This document shows positions 6,356-12,643 of a stretch of 29,446 bases of DNA, piece after piece; the stretch's first letter is position 1; each line of letters begins with the position of its first letter. Made by a program: the position numbers and the translations under genes. The stretch spans positions 1-29,446 of IMG/VR virus record IMGVR_UViG_3300009604_000050; one strand, given 5' to 3'. Under the pieces are notes generated by a model. It saw only the letters and a list, made by a program, of their open reading frames with translations. It was not told the origin of the DNA and did no database searches. The stretch comes from a virus.

Positions 6356-6883
6356 ATGAAGAATATAATAATATCAATTGTAATATTACTATTTGTAGGC
6401 TGTGATGAAGCTGAAGCTACAAGTAAAGAGAATGTTACAAATAAAGTAATGAACTCATCAATAATAAAGCCAGTTACTGAACCAGTAGTGCTATTTCTTG
6501 ATGATATGACATTCACTGAAGCATTTGCAATAGAACATCGTGCTAAAGGTGAAGGACACACATTCTGGTGGCGTGGTAATCAATATACTACTGATTTAGC
6601 AGTTCTTGATGAATTTGTATTAGAACATATTAGTAGTGATGAATTGCATTTAGGTTGGGTAACAAATAATGACGATCCAGATGATAATTGTAAATCTAAT
6701 AAACTTGATGATTGTGGAGTATGTGATGGGCCAGGTAGAGTAACATGGTGGCGTGACAAAGATGGTGATGGACTTGGTACATTTATGGAGTGGATCACAT
6801 CTTGCACATATCCAACTGATATGGAAATAGAGAATTATCAAGCTGAAAGCCTTCAAGAAGGTGGTGGTGATCAAGGATATTAA
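6356..6883 (+). CDS. Putative lipoprotein with calcium-binding (TSP3/EF-hand-like) repeat
   Basis: 175 aa. MKNIIISIVILLFVGC is a lipoprotein signal with lipobox ending at C16, so the mature protein should be lipid-anchored in the cell envelope. Residues 55-82 carry a motif seen in marine phage proteins, roughly F-x-x-x-H-R-A-x-G-E-G-x-T-F-x-W-R-G-x-x-Y-T-T. Residues 106-145 contain NCKSNKLDDCGVCDGPG and DKDGDGLG, a cysteine-containing, thrombospondin type 3/EF-hand-like calcium loop common in surface proteins. Phage lipoproteins of this sort can act in superinfection exclusion or in lysis. The role here is not determined. The ribosome binding site (AAGGA) is normal. Confidence 0.75.
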   Translation: MKNIIISIVILLFVGCDEAEATSKENVTNKVMNSSIIKPVTEPVVLFLDDMTFTEAFAIEHRAKGEGHTFWWRGNQYTTDLAVLDEFVLEHISSDELHLGWVTNNDDPDDNCKSNKLDDCGVCDGPGRVTWWRDKDGDGLGTFMEWITSCTYPTDMEIENYQAESLQEGGGDQGY

Positions 6884-6899
6884 AATTAAATTTGTGTGA

Positions 6900-7040
6900 G
6901 TTAGGCATGATGGTTGATCGCTATCATGTCTAACAAATCTAGAAACCTGTGGAAAGCAGTGGATGAAGACGCTTACAGGTACAAAGATAGATGTTGTGAT
7001 CGCAGTCAATCAAATGAACGACTGAAGTGTAATTGACATC
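6900..7040 (+). ncRNA. Structured region downstream of the lipoprotein gene
   Basis: It begins with a 12-pair hairpin (6900-6911 with 6923-6934, GTTAGGCATGAT/ATCATGTCTAAC) containing one plus-strand G-U pair. Then ACCTGT 6945/ACAGGT 6975, GATGT 6990/ACATC 7036 and nested CAGTC 7003/GACTG 7020 (alternatively GTCAAT 7006/ATTGAC 7032). No gene-like frame is convincing. The first hairpin is 16 nt after the lipoprotein stop and could stabilise or end that transcript. Confidence 0.5.
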
Positions 7041-7061
7041 AATGGTAGGATCCGTTAAAAT
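7033..7061 (+). promoter_or_regulatory. Strong sigma70-type promoter candidate
   Basis: A perfect TTGACA (7033-7038) is followed after exactly 17 nt by TAAAAT (7056-7061), five of six matches to TATAAT. Start would be near 7068, inside a noncoding interval and about 250 nt upstream of the PC4-like gene. The transcript would therefore begin with the structured region 7068-7275. This is the best promoter match I see in the window. Confidence 0.6.
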
Positions 7062-7067
7062 AAAGAT

Positions 7068-7275
7068 AACTAGTCTTTTCCTGTCACTAAGTATGTTTTA
7101 ATCCGTTCTTCACGGTAGCATACATTCTCAATGGGCTGTAATAGCCTTGCATGATGTAGATCAGAAGAAGATCTATGAGTGTAGGATGACAATCTAAAGA
7201 GAAGGTGAGACGCCTCAGCAATGGGGCATATAGAAGCGGTGCCCTTGCAGGTAATAGTTAAAACCTGTCTAGACA
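7068..7275 (+). ncRNA. Structured RNA/leader upstream of the PC4-like gene
   Basis: Helices in order: GTATG 7091/CATAC 7119 with inner CCGT 7103/ACGG 7112; GGCT/AGCC around 7135-7147; TAGATC 7157/GATCTA 7170; GGGCA 7224/TGCCC 7240; CAGGT 7248/ACCTG 7263. TCTAGA near 7268 could also pair back with TCTAGA near 6938, linking the two halves of the interval. It ends just before the CCCAACA leader motif. It may be an independent small RNA or a regulatory 5' leader. Confidence 0.5.
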
Positions 7276-7314
7276 CACAATCATTAACCCAACAACAAAA
7301 TAAGGAGATAATAT

Positions 7315-7689
7315 ATGAAAATATTGTCAAAAGAAAATTTGAAATTATTTCAGTTTCCAGATAACAAAATTTCAAATAATCAAAAAGTAATTTCTGGAAT
7401 TAAAAAGAGTATCACTCAAGCCATTATTTTATCTACAGGTGTAAGTAGTAGTAATAGTAAACCATTTGTAGATATAAGATTATGGGCTATGAATAATGAT
7501 ACAGAAAAATATGTTCCAACTCCCAAAGGACTTAGACTTGACATGGATCAATATGCAGCATTCTGTACCATGTTACAAGATGAATTCTCATCAATAAATG
7601 AATCACTTCCAGATGTGAAGGTTATATCAATTGATTCACTTTTAGAAGATGAAGAATTAGTAAACCCATTCAAACACACAACAACATGA
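7315..7689 (+). CDS. PC4-like (transcriptional coactivator p15) ssDNA-binding protein
   Basis: 124 aa. The middle matches the PC4/YdbC fold: FVDIRLWAMNND (51-62), then YVPTPKGLRLDMDQYAAFCTM (66-86), which corresponds to the V-x-I-R-x-W...P-x-x-K-G-(I/L)-x-L-x-x-x-(Q/W) signature of PC4 beta-strands and the following helix. Such proteins bind single-stranded or melted DNA as dimers and influence transcription or replication. It follows a strong promoter candidate and structured leader, with an excellent AAGGAG site. In a phage with a possible virion RNA polymerase, a PC4-type protein could act in early transcription. That is inference. Confidence 0.7.
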   Translation: MKILSKENLKLFQFPDNKISNNQKVISGIKKSITQAIILSTGVSSSNSKPFVDIRLWAMNNDTEKYVPTPKGLRLDMDQYAAFCTMLQDEFSSINESLPDVKVISIDSLLEDEELVNPFKHTTT

Positions 7690-7704
7690 AAAGGAGATCC
7701 AATA

Positions 7705-8043
7705 ATGTTAATAAATAATACCACACTTTTAACTAACGAAAATGAAAGTGTACCAAATGTAATAGAAATAAGAAATAATGTACCTCTTCCCATGCCACAT
7801 ATGTCTCATCAATTGAGTAAATATGGCTTTATAAGTACATTAAAAATAGGACAGAGCTTTGAAATTAATGGTGATACACCTGATTATAAAGCTAAATCCT
7901 TAGCACCAGCAGCTTATGCAGTTGCTTCTTATGTAAGAAAGACTACACATCTCAAAAGAGATAAGAAATTTACTGTTGCTTGTAGAACTTTAGAAGGAAC
8001 ATGTAAAGATCCTGTAATAGTAGGTTGCTGGCGTACTGCATAA
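7705..8043 (+). CDS. Conserved small phage protein (DUF7303-like)
   Basis: 112 aa. The pattern YGFISTLKIGQSFEI (about 41-55), then helical AAYAVASYVRKTTHLKRDKKF, then a terminal CWR resembles a widespread family of small phage proteins with 'Y-x-F-x-x-(L/M)-x-(V/I)-G-(D/Q)-S-F' followed by a basic helix, a beta-strand and a terminal W-R. Function of that family is not established. The spacing from the PC4-like gene is 15 nt with AAGGAG, so it is co-transcribed. Four cysteines or fewer are present without a clear metal site. Confidence 0.65.
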   Translation: MLINNTTLLTNENESVPNVIEIRNNVPLPMPHMSHQLSKYGFISTLKIGQSFEINGDTPDYKAKSLAPAAYAVASYVRKTTHLKRDKKFTVACRTLEGTCKDPVIVGCWRTA

Positions 8044-8054
8044 CACTATATATT

Positions 8055-8101
8055 GAGCAGGTATTTTCCATACCCCTATAATCTCTCACAGATACCTGCT
8101 T
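8055..8101 (+). ncRNA. Hairpin element E after the 112-aa gene
   Basis: AGCAGGTA (8056-8063) pairs with TACCTGCT (8093-8100) over eight pairs, extendable by a G-U at 8055/8101. An alternative inner stem GGTAT/ATACC uses 8060-8073. It is followed by TTTAAATTTTAACCAACATAA and the next ribosome binding site. It could serve as a weak terminator, processing site or leader structure. A T-containing run follows but is interrupted by A. Confidence 0.5.
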
Positions 8102-8131
8102 TAAATTTTAACCAACATAAGGAGAGAAATA

Positions 8132-8284
8132 ATGAACTTACCAACACTAGAAAATATGCACATATCAGAACACATGGAGAATGTATATGCTCAGATTATT
8201 GCAGAAGAAGATATAGGAGAAGATTATGGAACGAAGGCTATCATACAAGAAAGAGTACACACACCCCGGCAACGTATATTTTAA
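8132..8284 (+). CDS. Small acidic phage protein, possibly the 5' part of a frameshifted gene
   Basis: 50 aa frame beginning MNLPTLENMHISEHMENVYA, with strong AAGGAGAG ribosome binding site and the ACCAACATAA leader. After ACA CCC at 8261-8266 the frame continues only to RQRIF and stops. The +1 frame from the same place continues as GNVYFKYVGNITEDGA and looks more protein-like, giving a joined product of about 96 aa. CCC-C followed by the rare codon CGG is a plausible +1 slip site. Alternatives: two overlapping genes, or a one-base sequence error. Confidence 0.6.
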   Translation: MNLPTLENMHISEHMENVYAQIIAEEDIGEDYGTKAIIQERVHTPRQRIF

Positions 8285-8423
8285 ATATGTTGGTAACATA
8301 ACCGAGGATGGTGCTATGAAACTCCAAGAAAGGGTTGGGTATCATCCTGCCGGTTATGGATTTGGCAATTTTGCTTGCATAAATAATGTAGCAAGATGGA
8401 ATTGTAGTAATAGTTGTGATTAG
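8226..8423 (+). CDS. Small conserved-looking phage protein overlapping the previous frame
   Basis: 65 aa frame. The informative part is residues 15-65, including ITEDGAMKLQERVGYHPAGY and GFGNFACINNVARWNCSNSCD, with the G-Y-H-P-x-G-Y-G-F pattern I associate with short phage proteins and three cysteines near the C-terminus. Its own ATG at 8226 has a good AGGAG six nt upstream, so independent initiation is possible. Alternatively it is reached by +1 slippage at CCC-C (8264-8267) from the frame starting at 8132. Its first 14 residues show no such pattern and read like out-of-frame sequence. Function unknown. Confidence 0.55.
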   Translation: MERRLSYKKEYTHPGNVYFKYVGNITEDGAMKLQERVGYHPAGYGFGNFACINNVARWNCSNSCD

Positions 8424-8665
8424 TTAGGTAAATAACTTGAAGCTTATAGCCTTGATGGGATTTAACAAGCGTTAATGCCTAGGTGCGTTAAATCTTTCTT
8501 TTACCTAACTATTAATTTGGGTAATCTCTGTGAGGCGGAGATTATAATGAGGGGAGAAGTTCTTGCTGATCCAATCCCCTCATAATTTTGGTACCAAGGG
8601 CTGTAGAACCTACGGAGATTTGATTCTTCTAAAGACTTGCTAATACTCAGGTGCAAGGATAGCCC
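8421..8665 (+). ncRNA. Structured RNA preceding the HNH gene
   Basis: A perfect 12-pair stem joins 8421-8432 (TAGTTAGGTAAA) and 8500-8511, enclosing GATTTAAC 8459/GTTAAATC 8487. Then hairpins TAATCTC 8522/GAGATTA 8538 and TGAGGGGA 8548/TCCCCTCA 8575. Finally a three-armed, cloverleaf-like unit closed by GGGCT 8598/AGCCC 8661 contains GTAG/CTAC, a central hairpin and CTTGC/GCAAG. It lacks the tRNA T-loop and D-loop consensus, so I do not call a tRNA. It fills the gap between the 65-aa gene and a free-standing HNH gene, so an intron-like or mobile RNA was considered, but no group I core was found. Confidence 0.55.
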
Positions 8666-8685
8666 AAAAAATTAAAGGAGAAAGA

Positions 8686-9405
8686 ATGTTATTAAATCAA
8701 TTTGAAAAAACATATAATCAAGCAAATGGATGGATATATGGATTAGAAGAAATGTCAGATGGTAAATTAAGACTAGTAAAGCCTGTTAATTATAAATTTA
8801 ACTGGAAAGGTAAAGAAATAACAAGAAACTTTCAATTTAAATATTTCAGTTTATATAATTGTGCAATTTGTGGACAACAATCAATAGCAGAAACACGATC
8901 ACTTACTCAGAAAGACGCAAGAAAAGATAAAGGTAATGTTTGTGAACTTCAAACAAAAGGTAATAGCTGTTTTTGGAAATCTTCAAAAGATAGAAATCCT
9001 TTTATGCTGAAACGAAAATCTATTGAAGAAAGAGGAAGTTTTGAAAATCCAATTGTAAGATATGAATATCCAGGATATTTTGAATATAAATATACTAAAG
9101 ATGGTATGTTTGATCATAAGACACAAGGTGGTGGTTCTAGTTCTTTTATAAGAATGCATATAATTATTGCCGAAAAATATATTCTAAAAAGAAAATTGAA
9201 AAAAGGAGAATGTGTTCATCATATAAATATGGATAAATTAGATTATTCTGTTAATAATTTATGGATATGTAACAATAAAACACATAAAATAGCACATAAT
9301 TCATACAATTATATGTGTTCAGAATTGACAAATAATTATGATAAATATTGTGGTATTGAATTTAATAAAGAAACAGGTAAATATTATTTAAAGGAGAAAA
9401 TATGA
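8686..9405 (+). CDS. HNH homing-type endonuclease
   Basis: 239 aa. The C-terminal half is an HNH_3-type nuclease: RMHIIIAEKYIL (157-168), ECVHHINMDKLDYSVNNLWI (175-194) with catalytic HH near 178-179 and structural N191, then THKIAHN with H200 and H204. The N-terminal half has a possible zinc knuckle (C59/C62 with C86/C95), perhaps DNA-binding. Free-standing HNH genes are mobile in phage genomes and cut related DNA to spread. Codon use is as AT-rich as its neighbours. It follows a structured RNA and its stop overlaps the next start as ATGA, so it is integrated into the operon. Confidence 0.88.
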   Translation: MLLNQFEKTYNQANGWIYGLEEMSDGKLRLVKPVNYKFNWKGKEITRNFQFKYFSLYNCAICGQQSIAETRSLTQKDARKDKGNVCELQTKGNSCFWKSSKDRNPFMLKRKSIEERGSFENPIVRYEYPGYFEYKYTKDGMFDHKTQGGGSSSFIRMHIIIAEKYILKRKLKKGECVHHINMDKLDYSVNNLWICNNKTHKIAHNSYNYMCSELTNNYDKYCGIEFNKETGKYYLKEKI

Positions 9406-9575
9406 AATGTGTTATATGTAGTCAAAGAATATCATCAGACCCAGATGGTTGGGATGGTGGACACAATGCAGAACCTGTAGCTAAAGGTAAGTGTTGTGGA
9501 GCATGTAATGAAATAGTTATTATCAGAAGATTAAATGATTTTCAATTAAGGAGAAATAAAGATGCCCATGCCTAA
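9402..9575 (+). CDS. Zinc-ribbon phage protein (C-x-x-C ... GHNA ... CC-x-x-C)
   Basis: 57 aa. MKCVICSQRI at the start, then DGWDGGHNAEPV (15-26), then GKCCGACNEIVIIRRLND. This matches a frequent phage micro-protein with C-x-x-C, G-W-x-x-G-H-N-A-x-P and C-C-x-x-C-N-x-x-V motifs that should bind one zinc ion. Molecular function is unknown. The start overlaps the HNH stop (ATGA) and its end overlaps the next gene by 14 nt. Confidence 0.75.
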   Translation: MKCVICSQRISSDPDGWDGGHNAEPVAKGKCCGACNEIVIIRRLNDFQLRRNKDAHA

Positions 9576-9870
9576 TATTTGTGTAGAATGTGACAAACCA
9601 TTACCTAAAAAATCTTTAGGTATTGTATGTTATATATGTAAAGAAAAAGAAGACCATACTAAAATATGTGGTGGATGTGGAGAGGTAGATTGTAATAGTT
9701 CTTGTATGGCTCCTGTTAATGAAGAACCTATGAGTAATTGTTGTACTGCTTCATTTACATATCCTGGTTTTCCAGATAGTGATATTTGTAGTGAATGTCT
9801 TGAACATGCTGATATATGGGAAGAAGAAGATAGTGATGATTACTATAAAGACATACAGGAGGATAGATGA
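9562..9870 (+). CDS. Multi-zinc-knuckle phage protein
   Basis: 102 aa with at least three cysteine pairs: ICVECDKPLP and VCYICKEK (residues 6-28), KICGGCGEVDCNSSC (34-48), and the C-terminal CCTASF...DICSECLEHAD (about 59-83). The last resembles the C-C-x-A...G-I-C-S-x-C-x-E-H-A zinc module found in many phage proteins. The tail is very acidic. It probably binds two or three zinc ions, but the partner is unknown. An AAGGAG lies upstream, and the stop overlaps the next ATG (ATGA). Confidence 0.8.
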   Translation: MPMPNICVECDKPLPKKSLGIVCYICKEKEDHTKICGGCGEVDCNSSCMAPVNEEPMSNCCTASFTYPGFPDSDICSECLEHADIWEEEDSDDYYKDIQEDR

Positions 9871-10070
9871 GCAAAGTCAAAGGAATGTTAGAAGAAGATA
9901 TGATGTTAAATCCAGAATTATATGCAAAATTACGTGATTATGAAGATTATGATTTTTGGATGCAATGTCGTAAAGAAGAACTTCTTGAAAGAGAAGGTAA
10001 ACCAACAATAAAGTTAATAAGAAAGGGTAAACATGTCAGAAGAAAAAGAAAAAAAAGTAATAAAATATAA
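9867..10070 (+). CDS. Small hypothetical protein with basic tail
   Basis: 67 aa, not recognised. The first half is acidic (MLEEDMMLNPELYAKLRDYE) and the last 20 residues are strongly basic (KGKHVRRKRKKSNKI). It starts within the previous stop, with CAGGAGGAT as ribosome binding site, and overlaps the next gene by 38 nt, an unusually long overlap for this operon. Either the tail or the downstream start could be affected. The downstream protein family supports its own start. Confidence 0.65.
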   Translation: MSKVKGMLEEDMMLNPELYAKLRDYEDYDFWMQCRKEELLEREGKPTIKLIRKGKHVRRKRKKSNKI

Positions 10071-10455
10071 TAAGTATCAACAAGGTGATGTTGTTATGTT
10101 CCAAGTAGATGATGAAACATTTGAGAAATATGCACATACACGAGGAAGTGATAATACTGTTGATTACAATACACAATCTCATAATAATCCTGTGTTAGCA
10201 TTTGGTGAAGTTACAGGTCATTTACATCAAATACATATGAAAGATATGTTAGATGCAGCTGAAGTTACATTACATATGGATTGGCATCGTGAAGCTGGTA
10301 AAGATGTACCTGCTGCATTTGAAGTTCGTGAAGAAACTGTAACTCTTACTCATGAAGAACATAATCCACTTGATGTACCACCCGGAAAATATGTTGTACG
10401 TATAGTACGTGAGTTTGATCATATGACTGGGAGGTCTAGATATGTCGCAGATTAA
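10033..10455 (+). CDS. Conserved phage protein with GEVTGH and HEEHNPL motifs
   Basis: 140 aa. It carries QQGDVVMFQV (16-25), AFGEVTGHLHQI (56-67), and LTHEEHNPLDVPPGKYVVRIVREFDHMT (105-132) with a terminal RYVAD. This combination (GE-x-TGH-x-H, then H-x-EH-x-P-(I/L)-x-(V/L)-P-x-G-x-Y-x-V-x-x-x-RE) defines a common phage/prophage family of unknown function with a beta-rich, possibly metal-binding fold given its conserved histidines. The ribosome binding site AAGGG precedes the ATG. It overlaps the next gene by 14 nt. Confidence 0.8.
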   Translation: MSEEKEKKVIKYNKYQQGDVVMFQVDDETFEKYAHTRGSDNTVDYNTQSHNNPVLAFGEVTGHLHQIHMKDMLDAAEVTLHMDWHREAGKDVPAAFEVREETVTLTHEEHNPLDVPPGKYVVRIVREFDHMTGRSRYVAD

Positions 10456-11461
10456 ATGTGAAGATTATGGTGCAAGACATCTTAATAATGCTAAAGTTGA
10501 ATGGCTTATTGAATATGGTAAAATACGTGAAAATGTATATTTCAGAGGTGCAATAGGTGATAGATATACTATTTATGTAGCTACTAAGAGAAATAAGAAT
10601 GTCATAGATTTTCATACTGTTCATAATAGTTATGATTATGGTACAACTCAAGGTACTCATATAGCTACCATTACAGATTATGTTTTAAGAATTTGTTCTG
10701 AAAGTCAAAAATATTGGCATAGTAGTGCTGGTTATATTCTTAAACAGTTGATGCGTCAAGGTATACAACCTAGAAATCCTAATAACCAATGGACAATTAG
10801 ATTCTGTAGATCAGCATATATGATGAAATTATGGAATAAGATAGTATTTACTCCTTGGGTTGGAATGAAAATAGATCTTAAAACTGGTAGTCTTATTAAT
10901 AAACCTACTAAAGAATCTATTAAGAGATTTACAGCTGCTAAAGAAACTGACAGATATACTAGACGTAGAAATCGTATAGCTAATAAGAACAATCATGAAG
11001 CTAATCAAAGATACTTAGCTGCTGATGGTAATTATGCTTTACTTCCTATAGATGATATCTTTAAACTTCGTAATACTGATCGTAGAAATGATATACTAAA
11101 CTTTCATGGTTTAGAAAAGGTTATATCTACATTGGAAACTAAAGTTGAAGACGAGGATACTATTGATGGAAGGTTCTATAGATTAATAAACGTTAACATT
11201 CCTGATCTAACAAGTGAACGTGAAGATTCTAGATGGGGTTTATATCTTGAAATGATTAATCCTTCTACAGGAGAAAGTCATTTTGAAGGTATAGCTAATG
11301 TTAGTGGTGAAGGTGGAGGTTGGCGTAATGAAAATATACAAGAAGCTACTGTTAAAGCTGCACTATCTTGGCGTGATGGTGATGGTATCATATCTACTGG
11401 AGATACTTGGAGAGGTGAATCAACAAGTGAGAATTATGTTAAACCAATCATATTAACATAA
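10442..11461 (+). CDS. Hypothetical phage protein (DUF6745-like C-terminus)
   Basis: 339 aa. The N-terminal half (LIEYGKIRENVYFRGAIGDR) is alpha/beta with no motif I can name. The middle has a basic helix (TRRRNRIANKNNHEANQRY). The C-terminal 80 residues (WGLYLEMINPSTGESHFEGI, then TVKAALSWRDGD) resemble a phage module in which a 'Y-L-x-M-x-N-P-S-T-G-x-x-H-x-E-G-V' strand is followed by 'T-V-x-x-A-L-x-W-R'. Function of that module is unknown. The GGAGG at 10431 supports the start. The stop overlaps the next start as TAATG. Confidence 0.7.
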   Translation: MSQIKCEDYGARHLNNAKVEWLIEYGKIRENVYFRGAIGDRYTIYVATKRNKNVIDFHTVHNSYDYGTTQGTHIATITDYVLRICSESQKYWHSSAGYILKQLMRQGIQPRNPNNQWTIRFCRSAYMMKLWNKIVFTPWVGMKIDLKTGSLINKPTKESIKRFTAAKETDRYTRRRNRIANKNNHEANQRYLAADGNYALLPIDDIFKLRNTDRRNDILNFHGLEKVISTLETKVEDEDTIDGRFYRLINVNIPDLTSEREDSRWGLYLEMINPSTGESHFEGIANVSGEGGGWRNENIQEATVKAALSWRDGDGIISTGDTWRGESTSENYVKPIILT

Positions 11462-11604
11462 TGCGTAAATTCTCTAGTAAGAAAGAACAACTAGAATGGG
11501 CTGATAAACTCCTTCGGAAACTTAGCGATAAGCATACCGGAGGAGTTACACCTATTATTAAATCAATGATAACTGAAAACTATATAAGGAGATTGAAGAA
11601 ATGA
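11461..11604 (+). CDS. Small basic hypothetical protein
   Basis: 47 aa: begins MRKFSSKKEQLEWADKLLRK and ends in NYIRRLKK, basic and mainly helical. Coupled at both ends, by TAATG with the 339-aa gene and ATGA with the next. Not recognised. Tight coupling and absence of gaps are the evidence for its reality. Confidence 0.65.
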   Translation: MRKFSSKKEQLEWADKLLRKLSDKHTGGVTPIIKSMITENYIRRLKK

Positions 11605-11762
11605 ATGAAATAAAGACATATGATGTATTAATTTCCTATCCAATTAAAGTCGGTGCTGAAAGTGAAGAACATGTCAAGGAAATTCTTATGGCTAATGAAC
11701 TTTTACGTAATGCTGCTGATTTAACACTTAAAATTACGGAGATAAAAGATGGAAAAAAATAA
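11601..11762 (+). CDS. Small hypothetical protein
   Basis: 53 aa: MNEIKTYDVLISYPIKVGAE then a helix (EEHVKEILMANELLRNAADL) and a final beta-like strand. The beta-alpha-beta pattern suggests a small compact domain. The ribosome binding site AAGGAG is 8-12 nt upstream. The start overlaps the previous stop (ATGA) and the end overlaps the next gene by 14 nt. Function unknown. Confidence 0.68.
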   Translation: MNEIKTYDVLISYPIKVGAESEEHVKEILMANELLRNAADLTLKITEIKDGKK

Positions 11763-11946
11763 ATTAGAAATTGTAGATGAAATAGATGGAAAAACATTAG
11801 CATATAGAACTAAACCCAGTGTTGAAATATACACTACTACTAAAGAAGTTGGTTTTAGTGAATTTTCATATTCATGGGAAGAAGTTATAGCTATAGCTAA
11901 TAAACTTGAAGGATTTCTTGAAAAAGACCTTGTAAATGTGACCTAG
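11749..11946 (+). CDS. Small acidic hypothetical protein
   Basis: 65 aa: MEKNKLEIVDEIDGKTLAYR, a beta-rich first part, followed by a helix (SWEEVIAIANKLEGFLEK). Acidic, no metal or membrane motif. It overlaps the preceding gene by 14 nt and has a GGAG-type site inside it. It is followed by an AT-rich gap with another possible small gene. Not recognised. Confidence 0.68.
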   Translation: MEKNKLEIVDEIDGKTLAYRTKPSVEIYTTTKEVGFSEFSYSWEEVIAIANKLEGFLEKDLVNVT

Positions 11947-11964
11947 ATCATATTATATTTACAT

Positions 11965-12126
11965 ATGATTAGCGAGTCAAATACAGAGGATATAGTAATA
12001 AAATCTTATGTGGAGCTATACCTCAAAGCGTTAAATGAATCAAGATCATACAAATTTATTAAAATAATAAAGTCTCGTATGTTTGAACTCATTAAACGTA
12101 AGCAAATCAAAAACCAAACTAAATAA
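11965..12126 (+). CDS. Possible small basic protein
   Basis: 53 aa open frame: MISESNTEDIVIKSYVELYL, then a lysine-rich helix (RSYKFIKIIKSRMFELIKRK). It fills the gap before the ERF gene and its composition is protein-like, but no Shine-Dalgarno sequence precedes the ATG, unlike its neighbours. It might be translated through coupling or may not be a gene. Confidence 0.45.
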   Translation: MISESNTEDIVIKSYVELYLKALNESRSYKFIKIIKSRMFELIKRKQIKNQTK

Positions 12127-12149
12127 CTCTTAATATAAGGAGAACCCCA

Positions 12150-12641
12150 ATGGAAGAAACTATTCCAGTAGAAAATGCTGACCTCCAGACTTCTGAAATA
12201 TGGAAATCAGATAAGATTGATAAACTTGCAACAGCACTATCTAAAGCTCAATCTGAGATAAAAGGTGCTGAAAAGAAATCAGTAAATCCATTCTTTAATT
12301 CTGGATACGCTGATCTTCATACTGTAATTGAATCATCATTTCCACATTTAACAAAGTATGGATTATCTGTAATTCAAGGTAATGATTCCAATCCTGGAGA
12401 ATTTTTTGTAACAACTATGTTACTACATGAATCCGGTCAATGGATTAAATCTAAATTGAAAATGCCTATAGAGAAGATTACTGCTCAAAGTATTGGCTCT
12501 ACCATTACATATGGACGTAGATATGGATTATCTGCAATCACAGGTATAGCTCAATATGATGATGATGGTAATGCAGCTTCTCAAAGCAAAGGTATTACTC
12601 AAAATCACGCTAAAACTATATTAACTAATAAAGGAGCATAA
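12150..12641 (+). CDS. erf: ERF-family single-strand annealing recombinase
   Basis: 163 aa. Definitive ERF pattern: ALSKAQSEIKGAEKKSVNPF (28-47), then YADLHTVIESSFPHLTKYGL, TMLLHESGQWIKS, and the C-terminal signature AQSIGSTITYGRRYGLSAIT (112-131) followed by GIAQYDDDGNAA. ERF proteins anneal complementary single strands during phage recombination and replication restart. The length is short for the family, with only a brief tail after the core. The AAGGAG site is good. The next gene encodes an SSB-like protein 2 nt downstream, as expected for an annealase/SSB pair. Confidence 0.95.
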   Translation: MEETIPVENADLQTSEIWKSDKIDKLATALSKAQSEIKGAEKKSVNPFFNSGYADLHTVIESSFPHLTKYGLSVIQGNDSNPGEFFVTTMLLHESGQWIKSKLKMPIEKITAQSIGSTITYGRRYGLSAITGIAQYDDDGNAASQSKGITQNHAKTILTNKGA

Positions 12642-12643
12642 AG

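Noticed and set aside
5958-6883. Complete lysis cassette (holin, endolysin, spanin)
   Set aside because: Two small membrane proteins and a lipoprotein are adjacent, but no endolysin is present there and the lipoprotein is longer and unlike o-spanins. Left as an envelope cassette of unknown role.
6259-7009. Minus-strand frames opposite the lipoprotein gene
   Set aside because: Antisense shadows of a well-supported plus-strand gene, with serine/isoleucine-rich composition and no start signals.
8053-8301. 82-aa frame MSRYFPYPYN... as a gene
   Set aside because: It runs through hairpin E and the leader motif, has no ribosome binding site, and is shadowed by the better-supported frames at 8132 and 8226.
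8424-8685. Group I intron containing the HNH gene
   Set aside because: No recognisable P7/S-type core (for example a GACTA-type element with its partner) and no split host gene on both sides. The HNH gene is coupled to the next gene by ATGA.
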